This document shows, piece after piece, positions 1 to 11,492 of a stretch of 64,000 nt of DNA. Position numbers and translations under genes: made by a program. The notes below the pieces were generated by a model. That model was not told the DNA's origin. It ran no database searches and saw only the letters and a list, made by a program, of their open reading frames with translations. This DNA comes from Lepas anatifera. Its lineage: Eukaryota; Arthropoda; Thecostraca; Lepadidae. Each line of letters opens with the position of its first letter. Positions within the stretch are counted from its first letter, which is position 1. Location of the stretch: positions 1,035,683 through 1,099,682 of the forward strand of contig JAOTON010000941.1 of NCBI GenBank assembly GCA_034440635.1. The letters are read 5' to 3'.

Positions 1-543
1 TTTAGTTCCACTCTCTCAAAAGGCTAAAGAGGTATGCTCAAAAGCGTGAACAGGGAGGGGGGTAAAAAGGCCCCTGTATACCCACGCCAATATTCCCTGT
101 AATTAAGCAAGTAAGCCTGATGGGTGAGGCCGCAATAAAATAAAATAGCTGAATAGAATACAAAGCATTATTTCTGATTAGCATGACGAGCATGCCACGG
201 CGTTCCACTATAAGTTTAACTCTCCGTTTTCAGGAAGAATGAGGAGGGGTGTCCAGACACTCGTCATATTGCTGTCCAGCCGACGAGAGGTCAGCCCCAC
301 CCTTCGTTTCTGGCTTGAGAGCTGACCTCCAGGCCTCTCCCGAGAGACCGTAAAAATGCCGTAAGTCACGTTCCAGGCCGAAATTGTGCGGCTCCGACTC
401 AGAGAAGGCTGGCGTCGTGACCTATGTCCAACTCTCCTGCCCGGCTGAGCTGCAGCCAGCCAAAGTTGGGCTTGAAGATACGAGAACACAGATACAAATA
501 CAAAATTAGCTCGTACGTTATTTGTTCTGTCCAATGTTTGACG
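1..543. other. Unassigned sequence
   Basis: I see no supported gene here. Open frames exist on both strands at about 208-669 but they overlap each other, lack recognisable domains and have no flanking splice or start signals that favour one of them. Confidence 0.4.
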
Positions 544-1514
544 TTCACCCCGGGGGCGGGGGATGTTTGCACACCCCAGTCAGGTTTTTCCAAACTGCAG
601 CGCGGAGCGCCGCCGTACTTGGGACACCGTATCCCTGATCAACTCGTCAACTTCTCTCGAAACTTTTAGGTTGAGTCATCTCAGGTCACCAGTACAGATC
701 AAGTGATCGCATTTCCAGCAAATTTTAAGATAGCATAAGTAAGAATAGGGCGAATCTGTTCAAATGAAACTCATCACATAATGGGCCCACCGGGTACTGC
801 AAAATATATTTCGATATTTGTAATATCGATGACCTAGGGTCAGGTACGGGTCATGACCTCTTCATTGGAAATGCATGGGGAAAACGGAAATTAGCCGAAA
901 TGGCTCTATTTCTGTACATACGGCTTAGAATACTTCCTGATTCTCTAACTCGCAGTATCCTACGTCTCTCTTCAGGTTCATATTGTAAGTTTTGAACTGA
1001 ACCTCTGAGAGGTCATTTGGGGCTACTTGTGCACGGTTTCCTACTTGGATCAATAACGTGTCAGAAAGTTATGATAAGCTTTCATTTCGATATTCTTTCG
1101 TTTGGATTATTATTGCGAGTCGATTGATATACACATTGGTTTTCAGGTCAGACGGTAATCTTGCCCTGACCAGGTCACTTCTTATGTTTAGTTTAGTGTG
1201 GTCATATCATACAGCATTCGATTCGCCGTAACGTGGGGAAGAGAATGGTGCCTAAACAGGGATTCTAACTCAATTCTGTCGGAGGCTAGAACCCAGAAAA
1301 TATTATCTAGTCTTCACGTTTTTTATCTGTCATGACCTCAATGTTGATCTGAACCAAAAAGCGACCGATGAACTCTGCCATGAATTATCATGAGTTGTCA
1401 AACATATTTCGTGCTTTTTCGCTTTCCCACATGGGAGCCAAGATCGAGCGGGTGTTTGAAACCTCCCTCTACTGGAGCAAAAGAGGCTCGGGAGGCCACT
1501 TGGGTGGGTGTTAA
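544..1514. mobile_element. TTAA-type AGGTCA-rich element, family A, copy 1
   Basis: The left end is GC-rich (CCCCGGGGGCGGGGG, then a short hairpin around TTTGCACACCCC). The right end is the mirrored GGTGGGTG followed by TTAA at 1511-1514; the left TTAA has decayed to TTCA. The interior carries many AGGTCA/TGACCT hexamers and the same block order as the copy at 24004-25199. No transposase is present, so this is a non-autonomous element. The superfamily (piggyBac or Kolobok, both of which target TTAA) is inferred from the target only. Confidence 0.6.
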
Positions 1515-1745
1515 TGAATAAGTAAACACATATTCCTATATTGAAAAGGGTCATGCGTGCACAAGCGGTTTTCTTTAGACGATCTCAAGTCAAATATCAG
1601 CCTCCATCTAAGTTACAAGTATGCAAGTAACATGCCCACACACGGAAGCACAGCGAGACACTAGCAGCACCACTAAATCCCTCCTGCAAAAGTTTCCACG
1701 CTTCTAGAGGGCAGGAAACCAGCAATTATATATTGACCTATTCTA

Positions 1746-2920
1746 TTAACCCTTGCCCCGGTGGCGGGTACGAGCCACCTTCGCCCTGGTGGGGGTCGAA
1801 AAGACCTCCAGTATCTAAAAAAACTGAGAGAGCTAGAAAAAAGCAAAAAACAGCCATCAAAGGCTCTTGAACACCATTCGAAAGCTCTTGACTTCCTCTT
1901 TCATTACACGCGCCTCGCTGGGGTCCCTTGCATGACGCGCCCCGCTGGGGGCGTTTTTCGCCCCCCCTCCGTATCTCGTTCCCCACGAAAGCTAAAGGAA
2001 AATTACGGGCGGCGTTCGAAAGCTCTTGATAAGACGAAGAGATTTTATACGAATAATTTTTATGTCAGCCCAATATTGAGGTCAGCATAGGTCAAAGAAG
2101 GCTCCATATGTTTACAACAGAGCAGTGTACGTTTCCCTCTCTAAATCTGCCCTCAGGAGAGATAGAGCAAATCTTTGTGCATAATTGGATTTCTCTCATC
2201 GCGGCAAATCGAATGATGTATAATATGACCTTTTTAGGTCAAATAGTCAAAATGACCTGACCTCGAGCTAGGTCAGGGTCACAGAGTAACTGGTATGGTC
2301 ATGTTGCATATCAATCAACTCCCCGGGACAATATAAGCACAATGCCAGCAAAATGGGAGCTTTATCTCCATTCAGTGAGACGCTATTGGCAAAACAATCA
2401 CTCTCTGCTCCCCGTGACCTGATATGACCTTTGAGAGGTCAGATGCTTAAAAACTCAACTTCATGGTCAAGATCGTGGTAAGAATAGACAGTTTAAATAT
2501 TTTCAGCCCTATCTATCCAGTATTTCCTGAAAACGAGTCCATTCTATTTTTCACCATAGACTTATAATGGGGTGACCAAAAAATTGACCTCACCTTAGGT
2601 CAACAATATAAAAATTCCGAGATAACAAATTTTCAGACCCTAATGACCTTATCATATAGTGGAAGTTTCAAACTGATCAATTTGCTGATATTCCCTGGGC
2701 ACTGCTTCAAACTCGTGATTCTAGGTTTTGAGGTCGGGTCACTTGACCCTAAATAGCTCCTTGACCTGACATGACCTTAATTCAAAAATTTGGTCAGATG
2801 TGTAAAATTGATCAGACATAAGGTACTGTTAGTTTCGTTGTTCTGCGTCTCTTTTTTTTAGCTATCTGGGGAACACCAGGACGGGGGCGAATTTCACCCC
2901 CCCAGAGGGGCGCGTGTTAA
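1746..2920. mobile_element. TTAA-type AGGTCA-rich element, family A, copy 2
   Basis: The element opens with TTAACCCTTGCCCCGG and closes with GGGGCGCGTGTTAA, with TTAA at both ends (1746-1749 and 2917-2920). The interior from about 2060 has the family-A order: a ggtcaatattgaggtca-like block, a block matching a pattern AATCGAATGATGYATAATATGACC, then further AGGTCA half-sites. At about 1.2 kb it matches the size of the copy at 24004-25199. It has no coding capacity that I can defend. Confidence 0.55.
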
Positions 2921-3465
2921 AATATCATTCATTTTCGGGTCAGATCAAAGTCTAAGGGAGCTGCATGTCACTGAATATTGGGAATGTTCTTTGGTATGTC
3001 CATAGCCGCCCATGCATAAGGGCGTTTTCTTTTTCGTTAATAACTTCAAAACCAAGCAAGATACAGCCTTAGTTGATTCACTATCTATTTTGTGCTCCAC
3101 GAGTAGTCATCCTAACACGCCCGCACAATTGCAATTCTCTCGTCAATACTAATTGAATGATATATGATATTGCCATACCAGGTCCAGTTCAAGATTCGAC
3201 CTGACCCAGGTCAATGGTTTGACCCAACTTGACCTGGTATAGGCATGGTGTATATCATTTGACTTATAGTGACCATCAAAGCACTTCAGTGACAAAATAA
3301 AAGTTTTAGATTTGTTTATTCAAAATTTATAGTGTAAAACACCGAAAATTTTTATTTGACCTTAGGTAATCTTTGAAAAATTATAGGTCAAATCATTTGG
3401 TATAAAATTCAGAAATGGGCTAAGAGAAAGTCCTGGCCGATATTTGAAGTTGATTCCATCAATAC
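2921..3465. repeat. AGGTCA-rich remnant
   Basis: This stretch continues the AGGTCA/TGACC-rich style of family A (for example around 3180-3270) but has no clear ends. It is probably an older, truncated relative. No gene is seen. Confidence 0.4.
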
Positions 3466-3480
3466 TTATGTTACAGGGAG

Positions 3481-3673
3481 AGTGCGAAATCCGGGAGTTC
3501 GCGAACTCCCTAGGGATCTCGCGAAATCACTGACCAGCCAGGGAGTTCGCGAAATCCCTAGGAGTTCGCGAAATCCCTGGGTGACCAGGGAGTTCGGGAA
3601 ATCCCTGAACTTAGAAGTCAGGGAGTTCGCGAAATCCCGGATAAACACTCAGGGAGTTCGCGAATTCCCTGAC
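3481..3673. repeat. Array of TTCGCGAA palindromes, array 1
   Basis: About seven short units of the form AGGGAGTTCGCGAAATCCCT follow one another with short variable spacers. The core TTCGCGAA is a perfect palindrome, and whole units are near-palindromes that could fold into hairpins. A related array at 6829-7019 lies in the opposite orientation and shares the flank TGTTACAGG..AGTGC..AATCCGGG. Confidence 0.85.
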
Positions 3674-4051
3674 GTTTAGTCAGCTCAAGGATGACTAGCT
3701 AGGATTGCGGACTATTGTTCTTATGTTTTATTTCAAACAGTAACCGGACATTTTCCGTAAAAATCACGTATAAGGGAGGTTTTAAGCTAAATATAAGGAA
3801 AGTCATAATTGTATTGTTGAGGTCGTAGCGATACATTATCCAGTTTCGCTTATCAATATTGTACTGCAATGTAAAAGTTCAGTTGCTGCTGATTACAAAT
3901 GTGGATCACGGGAGAGAAAGACACAGGCTCCTGGCGGTTCCAAAACGCCCTGGTCCACTTCTGAAATTTGGTTCCCACACACTCCCCACAGAATACACCT
4001 TCGCCTTCACTGTGATTTGGTACTTGTTTATTTTATATTCATGATATATTT
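3674..4051. other. Unassigned sequence
   Basis: This is AT-rich DNA with no supported gene or repeat boundary. A 61-codon open frame lies here but shows no domain or conserved feature. Confidence 0.4.
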
Positions 4052-4315
4052 TATACGGAGATTTAGGGGGGACAAAGGGGGCAGGTGCCCCCCCGATCGA
4101 CCCTCGGCGCCCCTAAAATGGTCACGGCGCCACTCTAAAATGTCGCTTTCCATCCCCCGTCCATAGGGATGTAAAAATCGGCGCCCACCGATAGGATTTT
4201 GCGCCCACCTGATAGGTTTTTTCGGTCAAAAGGTACTCCCTGGTCCGGATGGCGCCCCGCCATCTCTTCCCCCTGGGAAGATGCCCCCCGATCGGCAATC
4301 TTGGATCCACCTATG
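4052..4315. mobile_element. hAT-type MITE, diverged relative of the copies in the palindrome arms
   Basis: The right end, read inward, is CATAGGTGGATCCAAGATTG. The left end is the diverged counterpart ATACGGAGATTTAGGGGGG. The interior matches the element at 50974-51204 in order: GGCACGTGCCCC-like hairpin, CTAAAATGTCGC, GATAGGATTT, CTGATAGGTTTT, TGGTCCGGATGG, GATCGGCAATC. No clear target duplication remains at this copy. Confidence 0.7.
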
Positions 4316-5199
4316 ATAGATCTGTATATTTAATATTATACATATGCAGTGCATGGAGTCAGCATAACTACCCAGGTATTCAATAAAAAGTGATCTACGC
4401 TATCACCACCTTTCATAATAATGTGACGCTACGGTTATTTTATGTCAAATCTACATCACAGAATAGCGTTACGATATTTTATGTAGGTTGCATTATTATG
4501 GAATTTTATCTACGGATACGATAAAAAATGGTACGAAATCCATGGCTTGATCACTAGAATAAATCTGGGTGTAACACAGTTCAAGAAATGACAGAAATAT
4601 TTGCGCTACTGAAAAATGGTATAAATACTCGGCAATGGCGTAACGCACTTACTTTTGAGCAAACCACGCCATCCGAAAAAGATGTGCCCGACGCTCACAT
4701 TTTTTGAAAACTCATCACGTGTCTTTTGGCTGGTGGTGTCGATGAGGTGCCGGTCACCGAGAGCAATTGCGAAGTCTCTTATGACTATGTCTTTTGATAG
4801 CTTAAAATCATCACAGTCAAAAACGTTTGGTATGAGTCTCAAACTAGTTTCGCGGGATGCAATTTTTAAGACGTGCAATGGCAGGGTCTGAGCCACCTTC
4901 AGCCTGACGAGGGGGTGGGCTACGCCCCCCGCCTAAAATCTAAAAACTACGCTAGTTAGCGAAAAGGTAAATGGCGTTAAGTAGCACAACCTAAGATTTA
5001 AAGGAAGTATTCTATGCATTCTTTTGTCGGGTAAAATCTGAGGGCATTGAAAGCCAAACAATGTCACAATATGGATATGGTGATATAACTGAAATACAGT
5101 TCTTCAGTCCTACCATCTGATGTAGAAGAGATACAATATATAAGGATTCACTATCTGAAGCTTTTCTGCAAGCGACGTTGAATGATTAATAATGTGACT
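4316..5199. other. Unassigned sequence with a family-D end near 4875-4985
   Basis: Most of this stretch shows nothing recognisable. Around 4875-4985 it matches the end of family D (GGTCTGAGCCACCTTC, a GC-rich hairpin, then CTAAAATCT..ACTACG..TAG..AGCGAAAA), so a truncated TTAA-type element is present. Confidence 0.45.
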
Positions 5200-5580
5200 A
5201 TTCTAGGTCAAAGCTAAGATTTGACCTGACCTTGGATCAGGTTAATATCGAATTGGGTCAGAATGCATATCATTAGAACTGCAGAAACAAGACAACCCCA
5301 ATGATGCTAAAATATAAAATTTAGCTCCGTTCCCAACAAAATTATGATGTTTAAACAATTTTACCGATACTTTTCCAACGGTGCTATCATGACTCATAAC
5401 TGACCTTAGGTCATCGACTTCAGAAATCCAAAAAACTGTGTACTCAGTCGGCCCTTTATTCAATACGAATTTTAGATTGATAAATTAAGCTGTTCCTTGC
5501 TTATGTTGTTTTCTTCTTTTTTGGAGATGATATCACTTGACCTGCACTGATGTACTGACCTGAAATGACCTGAACCGAAA
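5200..5580. repeat. Family-A remnant
   Basis: The stretch contains TGACCT/AGGTCA half-sites in the family-A style, including a cluster near 5535-5575. Both ends are degraded. Confidence 0.45.
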
Positions 5581-6828
5581 ATGTTGACAGGAGTTGTAAA
5601 AAGCTACAGAAAAAACTGTACTGGGTACAGCAGCGCTGCGCGTAGCCGTTTTCAAGACTGCGAAAAACCCAAGGGGTATGGTTACCCAACCCCCGCCCCA
5701 GCCATGCACGTACTCGGTACGAAGTCGGTCAGGTGCACCAACTGTGAGTACCGTTAGAGACAAAATTCTGAAGCGCTTCTTTCCAACTCACTTATCCAGC
5801 ATCTGCAGAGAGATCATTATCATATCACATTCCTCATTACTACACAAAGAGAAATGCTGCTTATCTGATGGCCATTTCGTATTACTTTCTGGGTAAGGAA
5901 AATACAATAATGCTATATTATTTTTTGCATTAAGTTCATTAATGTATTCCAAAACTTTGGCCAATCTTTACAGGTACGGTTCGGCTATACTAAGATAAAT
6001 TTTCAGTGCTGGAACATCGAAATAATTATTCTGCAAATTAACTTAGACCATATCTCTGTTTTCAGTTTATCGGTATATCAGAAGTGTTATACAGTTTCAA
6101 CTACAGCTGAACATAAGCCGACAACTATAGTTGTCGGTATAAGCAGGACACGGAATAATACAATTGTTACGCATATTTGCAATGTGCTATCTCATTGCCT
6201 ATTGTCAGGACCGTGGCTGGAGCACCTAAGCTTGAAGTGCATTTGCTAGCCCGCCGGAATCGACAATAAAATTTCTGAAAGCCTTGGCAATGGTCAAACG
6301 ATGACAGGCGTGCCGTTTCTTACACCGAGAGCTTTTTCGAGGTCGACAATCAAAGTATTGTTTTTGGAAAATTGGTGGACGTCCGTAGTACATTCCAACA
6401 TAGACATAGCTAAAATAGACCTTTGTGAAAGTATATAAGTTCTTTGTCCGTTTCTTACGGCACAATACTTCCCATCAGAGTCTGCTTTGTTAAGAAATCA
6501 GATATTCATTACAGATGATAATGAAAAAGTAGTGGCATCTCTAGTTTGTTTTGAGCCCTCCCCCCTCCACACCTACGGTTCATATTGCATAAACCATGCA
6601 CCTCGAGGAAGGCTAGTGACTCGAATAGTTCGTCAGCGGGCACAAGGACCCGGTGTGAGGTAGAGCTGAGGGTGTAAAATTAATTTTTAAAAAATAAATA
6701 TCAGGCTGACATACATAAAATCAAGCAAAATACAACATAGAAAGAGAAAACATGGATGGGGAGTGTAAAACCAGATCACTGAAGGATCATTCTTCGGATT
6801 TAAACTATATGACATATTGGCATGTTAG
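5581..6828. other. Unassigned sequence
   Basis: No gene is supported. Several short open frames overlap on both strands (for example 5533-5763 and 6226-6465) without domains or convincing splice sites. Confidence 0.4.
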
Positions 6829-7019
6829 GGATTTCGCGAAATCCCTGAAAAGCATTCAGGTAGTTCGCGAAATCACTGAAGTTTCAGTGAGTTCGCGAAA
6901 TCCCTAGGAGTTCGCGAAATCCTGGTCGGCCAGTGATTTCGCGAACTCCCTGGATTTCGCGAACTCCCTGGCTGGTCAGTGATTTCGCGAAATCCCTAGG
7001 GAGTTCGCGAAATCCCGGA
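6829..7019. repeat. Array of TTCGCGAA palindromes, array 2
   Basis: About eight units related to GGGATTTCGCGAACTCCCT lie here, in inverse orientation to array 1. Read on the minus strand, it starts with the same TGTTACAGG..AAATCCGGG flank as array 1 and runs through the same CACTGACCAGCCAGGGAG spacer, so the two arrays share ancestry. Confidence 0.85.
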
Positions 7020-7069
7020 TTTGCACTTTCCTGTAACACTTACAGAGAAAAGCTCACTTCGTGATTTCC

Positions 7070-9300
7070 CTATGCATTTGCAATGGGGGAGGCCACGCTC
7101 TGTACATGACCTGAGGTCATCAATATCGAAAATCCCGAAACACGTATTGTAGCTCCTGGTGGACCCACTACGTGGTATGAGTTTCAACTTGATCGATTGA
7201 CCCCCTTTTTACTTGTGCAGTCCTAAACATTTTTTGAGGTGAGGTCACTTCACCTGGCCTGGTGAGCTTACCTAATATGACTTTGAGTTAAAATTTTCAG
7301 GAAAGCGGAAAAACATGATAAAGGAACAGCTAGACTAAGTTTGGCGGCACCGCGCACCGCCATTTTCCTTCCGCTTAGGAAAAACGGAGGCCCTCGATCT
7401 CCGCTCTTATGCGAAACATAAAAACGCCAACGGTGGCCCCCAAGAAATGATGATAGCCAAATCGGTTACTTTTCGGGTTAGGTCAATATTGAGGTCATGC
7501 CAGGTCAAAGGACATAATTGGCTGTACATACAACGTTTAGGCTAGAGAACGCTGTCTAACTCTAGCGTCTGACTGGGTTGAGTTAGAGTCGATTTATAGT
7601 CGTCATTCAATGCCTCTCATACGGCGAATCCAATGATGCATGACATGGTCATACAAGGCAAAAATGACCTGACCTAGGGGCGAGTCAGAGCCATTTTCTT
7701 ATATATCATAGTCAATATACATATAATCCAGAACTTATATTCCTTGCTCCATGCTATCCATTAAATGTGCCATCTCTTTTAGTTTGTACATTCTTATAGT
7801 AAAACATATTGCGGTATTGAGAAACGCTAAATAACATTGTAAAATTTACACTTTTAAAAGGCGTAATCCTCTTCCTCCTCCTTCACCATATATTTGCTCT
7901 CCATAGGTTTCCAGAGTTTCTTCACTGGAAGACTCGCGGCCTGAGGTATGTACCTTGCCAGCTCTGTGTCTGACATGGGGTCCCGCGAGCACTCGGAAAA
8001 CACCTCTGATGCCGGCTCACTCTTCTTCCTCATGGACCTACCGGTCATGTCCCTGAAGATGTCGCGGTATCTAGCCAGGCGGTTTGCAGGGGCTGAAGGT
8101 GCTGTGATATTTATTAGTTTGGAAGGCGGATCTGCACCTTTCTTTCCAGCTAGGGTTATGGAGGTGGAGTTGCCTCGTATGACAGCTACGGAGATTCGCT
8201 GCATCATCAATCCCGACTCGCGCTTGTCGCCCGTTTCACGAACTAGACGGCGCCCCAGCTCTCAAAGGAAGGCTGCGCCTGCCTTACCGATCCTACCGCC
8301 CGTTTCAGCGGCAAGGGGCACGAAGTGATACCGGTAGCTAATCTTTGCGTACCGTCGAATTTTGCGGCTCTCGGCTGCGGCTGCGGCAGCCCCAGCCTCA
8401 GAAGCTGAAGTGCTGACCACGGAGAGGCGTATGTATCTACACATGTCGCGTCCCACACTAAACACTTACCCTCCGAGAAAGGGAAGGTGGTCAGCCCGTC
8501 TGGTCTTCTGCCTTCACCACGGTCGAGCCCTGGCGGTTCCAGCATAGATGGAGTCCCTGCACTCGTCAGCGATCGCTTGATGACGTCATTGATGGCTGCA
8601 TGTCTCGGCTGACCTCCGGCGCAGCGCATGCATGATAGGGCATGGTGTCCATTTTCTTCTATGTGTGCACCATGCATATACATTCATTTCATAACATACC
8701 ATTGCATACAATTCGCATTGCAATTATCATGCAAGCGTGATGGTATCAAAATTAATACTCCAGCACCATTCCCTGCGACGTTATTGACCCAAGTCTAAAA
8801 ACCTGCTTGTGCAGTCCTAGATAACCTTTCGGAGGCCGCAGGTCCAAACTTGCGACATGATACTGGAGGCTGGCCTAAGATAATGTGATTTTGGCAATAG
8901 GAAGTTACTCTCAGCAGTACAAAAGTAGGTTCAATCTTCGGTCCATTCCAGTTTTCCCCAGTCACTTAAAATAGAGAGGTCATGACCCGTACCTGACCCT
9001 AGGTAGCGATATCAGAAATTTCATCGCCACATCTTGTAGTACTTGGGGGGTATATTATGTGATATGAATATTAGATCAAGATATTAAACCTATTTTTTCT
9101 CTGGTGCCATGTGAAACATATTTGGAGGTGAGTTCAGCTGACCTGGCCTGGTAACCTTCGGAAAAGTTGTGCACTTGATCAAAGAACAGATGGGCTAAGT
9201 ATGGCAGCCCATTGCGTTACCGTTTTCTGGCACCACCGGAAAAAAGCCTCAGGGGTGTGTAAACGCCTTCCCACCAGAGCGAAGGTTACAACATAGTGTA
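7070..9300. mobile_element. Family-A copy split by a LINE remnant
   Basis: The part at about 7440-7750 carries the first half of family A (ggtcaatattgaggtcat, then CTCTAGCGTCTGAC..GAGTTAGA, then the ATGATGCATGACATGGTC block). The part at about 8760-9300 carries the second half, starting with GTTATTGACCCAAGTCTAAA. In the intact-order copy near 38330-38700 these two halves are adjacent. The material between them (about 7780-8750) is therefore an insertion; it contains the LINE remnant described separately. Confidence 0.6.
7854..8683 (-). pseudogene. Non-LTR retrotransposon ORF2 C-terminus with endonuclease-like tail (remnant)
   Basis: Read on the minus strand, the protein passes through a Cys/His cluster (GHHALSCMRCAGGQPRHAA) and then LEPPGL, RRPDGLT and CLVWDATCVDT. 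A frame change near 8440 leads into RYHFVPLAAET, then a TGA codon, then ELGRRLVRETGDKRESG and QRISVAVIRGN. From family knowledge, this succession (Cys/His cluster, RHAA, RPDG, VWDVTCVDT, HFVPLAVET, QRISIAIQRGN) is the conserved C-terminal end of a widespread group of invertebrate non-LTR retrotransposon polyproteins. RPD..VWD resembles a restriction-like nuclease core. One frameshift and one in-frame stop make it non-functional. The last 60 or so codons (8030-7854), ending EEEEDYAF, are not recognised and may be read-through. Confidence 0.75.
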
Positions 9301-9651
9301 GGCGGGGCAGTAACTGAGGTCCTAAACCAATAAGCACAAGTACCGACTCTATCACCCGGACGGTCCGGTCCACCCAGCCACTCAGCTTTTGTGGCTGCCC
9401 TCAGCATTGTCAGACTAAAGCGCCGTGTGGTGTGAGGAACAAATGAGCGAATTGATCACAGTAGCAGTCTGGTATAAATCAGGCCTGACATCCGCTCATC
9501 AATATTCCACCAGTGCGCCGCCCGCCCAGATTCTGCCCATGCAGCGTTTCGATGATAATTTAACCCTGAGGTAGCGGGAATTTTATTTGATATTTCATGA
9601 GAAACTTTACTTTTGCAATTGCCACACGACACCCCAGTCTTAAACCTTTTA

Positions 9652-9658
<7 letters not shown>
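9301..9658. other. Unassigned sequence
   Basis: No gene or element boundary is supported between the family-A end and the CT microsatellite. Confidence 0.4.

Positions 9659-9697
<39 letters not shown>
9659..9697. repeat. (CT)n microsatellite
   Basis: An uninterrupted CT run of about 39 bp, preceded by a C-rich tract. Confidence 0.98.
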
Positions 9698-9700
<3 letters not shown>

Positions 9701-9842
9701 GTATATATAATGCTGCGAAAGCTCGGTTCACCGTCATATTTCACGATTGCTGTATGATGTCAGAATATTAAATATGACGGAGAACCAAGCCTTCGTTGTC
9801 TTTTTATGTTGTTTTATGTGAATATTATATTCTTCCCATCAG

Positions 9843-9982
9843 CCTTTCACTCTGGGCCTGGTCTTTCAAAGCATTTAAAAAATTCGCAGCATTTCGCGAT
9901 TCCGGATAGCAGTGTTTCAAACGAAAAAACAGCTGCAGATCTGTATGTTCCAAAAATTGGAACAGCAAAAAATGCTGCCAAG
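9843..9982 (+). CDS. Candidate internal exon, product unknown
   Basis: A pyrimidine-rich tract ending TTCTTCCCATCAG precedes the segment, and GCCAAG followed by GTAGGT ends it; these are strong acceptor and donor matches. The 140 bases enter one base into a codon and leave in phase 0. They encode about 46 residues with no stop, rich in Ser, Lys and Ala (AFHSGPGLSKHLKNSQHF...TAADLYVPKIGTAKNAAK). I recognise no domain. No neighbouring exon was identified, so this could be chance. Confidence 0.3.
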
Positions 9983-10569
9983 GTAGGTATTCGGGTTTCA
10001 GCCGGAACTATTTCCAAGCTTGTGTTAAATATTTAACCAAGTTTGTATCAAAACGTTATACTTTGATGTACTGTATATGAACATTTGAAAAAGATGCTAA
10101 GAAATTCGAAAATTAAAAATTTCAACTTAACATAATGGGACATAATATAAGCATCACATGCACAATATCTGAAACAAGACACTAGAAATAAAATAAATTC
10201 ACGCCGAATAGGTTCCTAGGTAATAGAGCTGAGCTGTTACGAGTCCGGTTTTATATTAGACAGCAATTCAGTTTAAGCACATGTTGTGAAGGTGTTTTGA
10301 AAGAGCAAAACGCACATTGGAGGGTGTTCTACAGTGCTCCCATCTATTTTTCCGAGGTGACCAGAAACCATTCGCAGCCAGAAAATGCTAGTTGACTACA
10401 TGTCAGAGAATTTGAGCGCGTGAACTGGTGAACGAGTTTGAAAATCATTCAATAATTTTCTACCTATGGCCTTTCAAAATCAGACCTATATTTTGATACC
10501 GCCGCAATCTCGTGTGGCCGCACCAGATCACCTCTTCTGTTGACCGAGTGGAGTCGTAATAATGTCTTA
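9983..10569. other. Unassigned sequence
   Basis: AT-rich DNA with no supported gene or repeat. Confidence 0.4.
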
Positions 10570-10586
10570 CATAATCCGGATTATAC

Positions 10587-10755
10587 GTCAAGGTCATCCC
10601 AAATGAAGTTCAAGGTCAAAGGTCACAGGTCAAGATAATTGACTCCAGTGTTCCGGTCAGATGGCATTATTCAGTATGACGTATGTCATGCTTTAACTTT
10701 ATAGCTAAGGCTACTCAATTTGAAGGTCAAGGTCACAGTTCAAGGTCAAAGGTCT
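10587..10755. promoter_or_regulatory. Cluster of AGGTCA half-sites, including a triple direct repeat with 1-bp spacing
   Basis: Three AGGTCA hexamers lie head to tail with one base between them (10613-10618, 10620-10625, 10627-10632). Further copies stand at 10590-10595, 10724-10729, 10730-10735 and 10743-10748, some preceded by TCA. AGGTCA direct repeats with 1-bp spacing are the known DR1 site of RXR/HNF4/PPAR-type nuclear receptors, and TCAAGGTCA is the extended monomer site. Regulatory use here is inference; AGGTCA is also abundant in the local transposons. Confidence 0.35.
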
Positions 10756-10769
10756 TTTTCAATGTCAAC

Positions 10770-11492
10770 CCCTTATTTCCTGCCCGAAGACTGCTATAGT
10801 GTCAGTTATGTTGTACATTATTGGGAATACGTCACATTGCTACGTCATAGATCAGTGACCTTGGATGGCATCGGCTTCAAACTCTCAGAGAACGTTGTGT
10901 GGGATCTTCCATTTATGCCCTTAATCCGCTTTCAGTGTATTCCCGACCAATATCCCACCTGCTTGGAATAAACCATTGTTGCTGCCACCGGAGGGCCTGA
11001 TATCATGTAGTGTGGCTCAGACTTTTAATTCTTAATTTCTGCTATTTTCTACAAAATGGGCAGTGGTCACAAAATGTTATTTCCGGGGTTTTTACAGAGT
11101 GCCCACCGTTCGGTCAGTCTGTAAATGCCCGGCTGTCCGGACATTTTTCGGATGACCAGGATGGTTGCAAACTGTCCAGACTTCCGGGCACTTCGCAAAA
11201 TGTTTTGCTGTTTGCAAAATGTCCGCAATCCCATACTGCCCGTAGCATATATATTCATCCCTTCTTCTCTCTGGAGCTACCAAGTCATCACGTATAAAAG
11301 ACAGCATTTCGACAGAGAGCAAGCATAGTTGATTTTCAAGACTCACCGGCAGTTGAGCCAAGTATAGAGCCTAAATGTGACCACTTTCTGTCAGTGGCTC
11401 GCCGCTGGGTGCATTTGTCAGCAGCCGACAGGCTAGCAGAGCGGGGTGAGATTGAATAAGACGGTACCCGCGGCCAGCGAAGCCGCGCTTAC
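10770..11492. other. Unassigned sequence
   Basis: No gene is supported. The stretch at 11060-11240 is rich in short CGG/CCG and TGTCC motifs and has overlapping open frames on both strands, none with a domain. Confidence 0.4.

Noticed and set aside
208..669. Overlapping open frames near the left edge
   Set aside because: Opposite-strand frames of similar length overlap and neither has a domain, start context or splice support.
7948..8547. Plus-strand frames across the LINE remnant
   Set aside because: The minus strand encodes recognisable LINE blocks; the plus frames are shadows.
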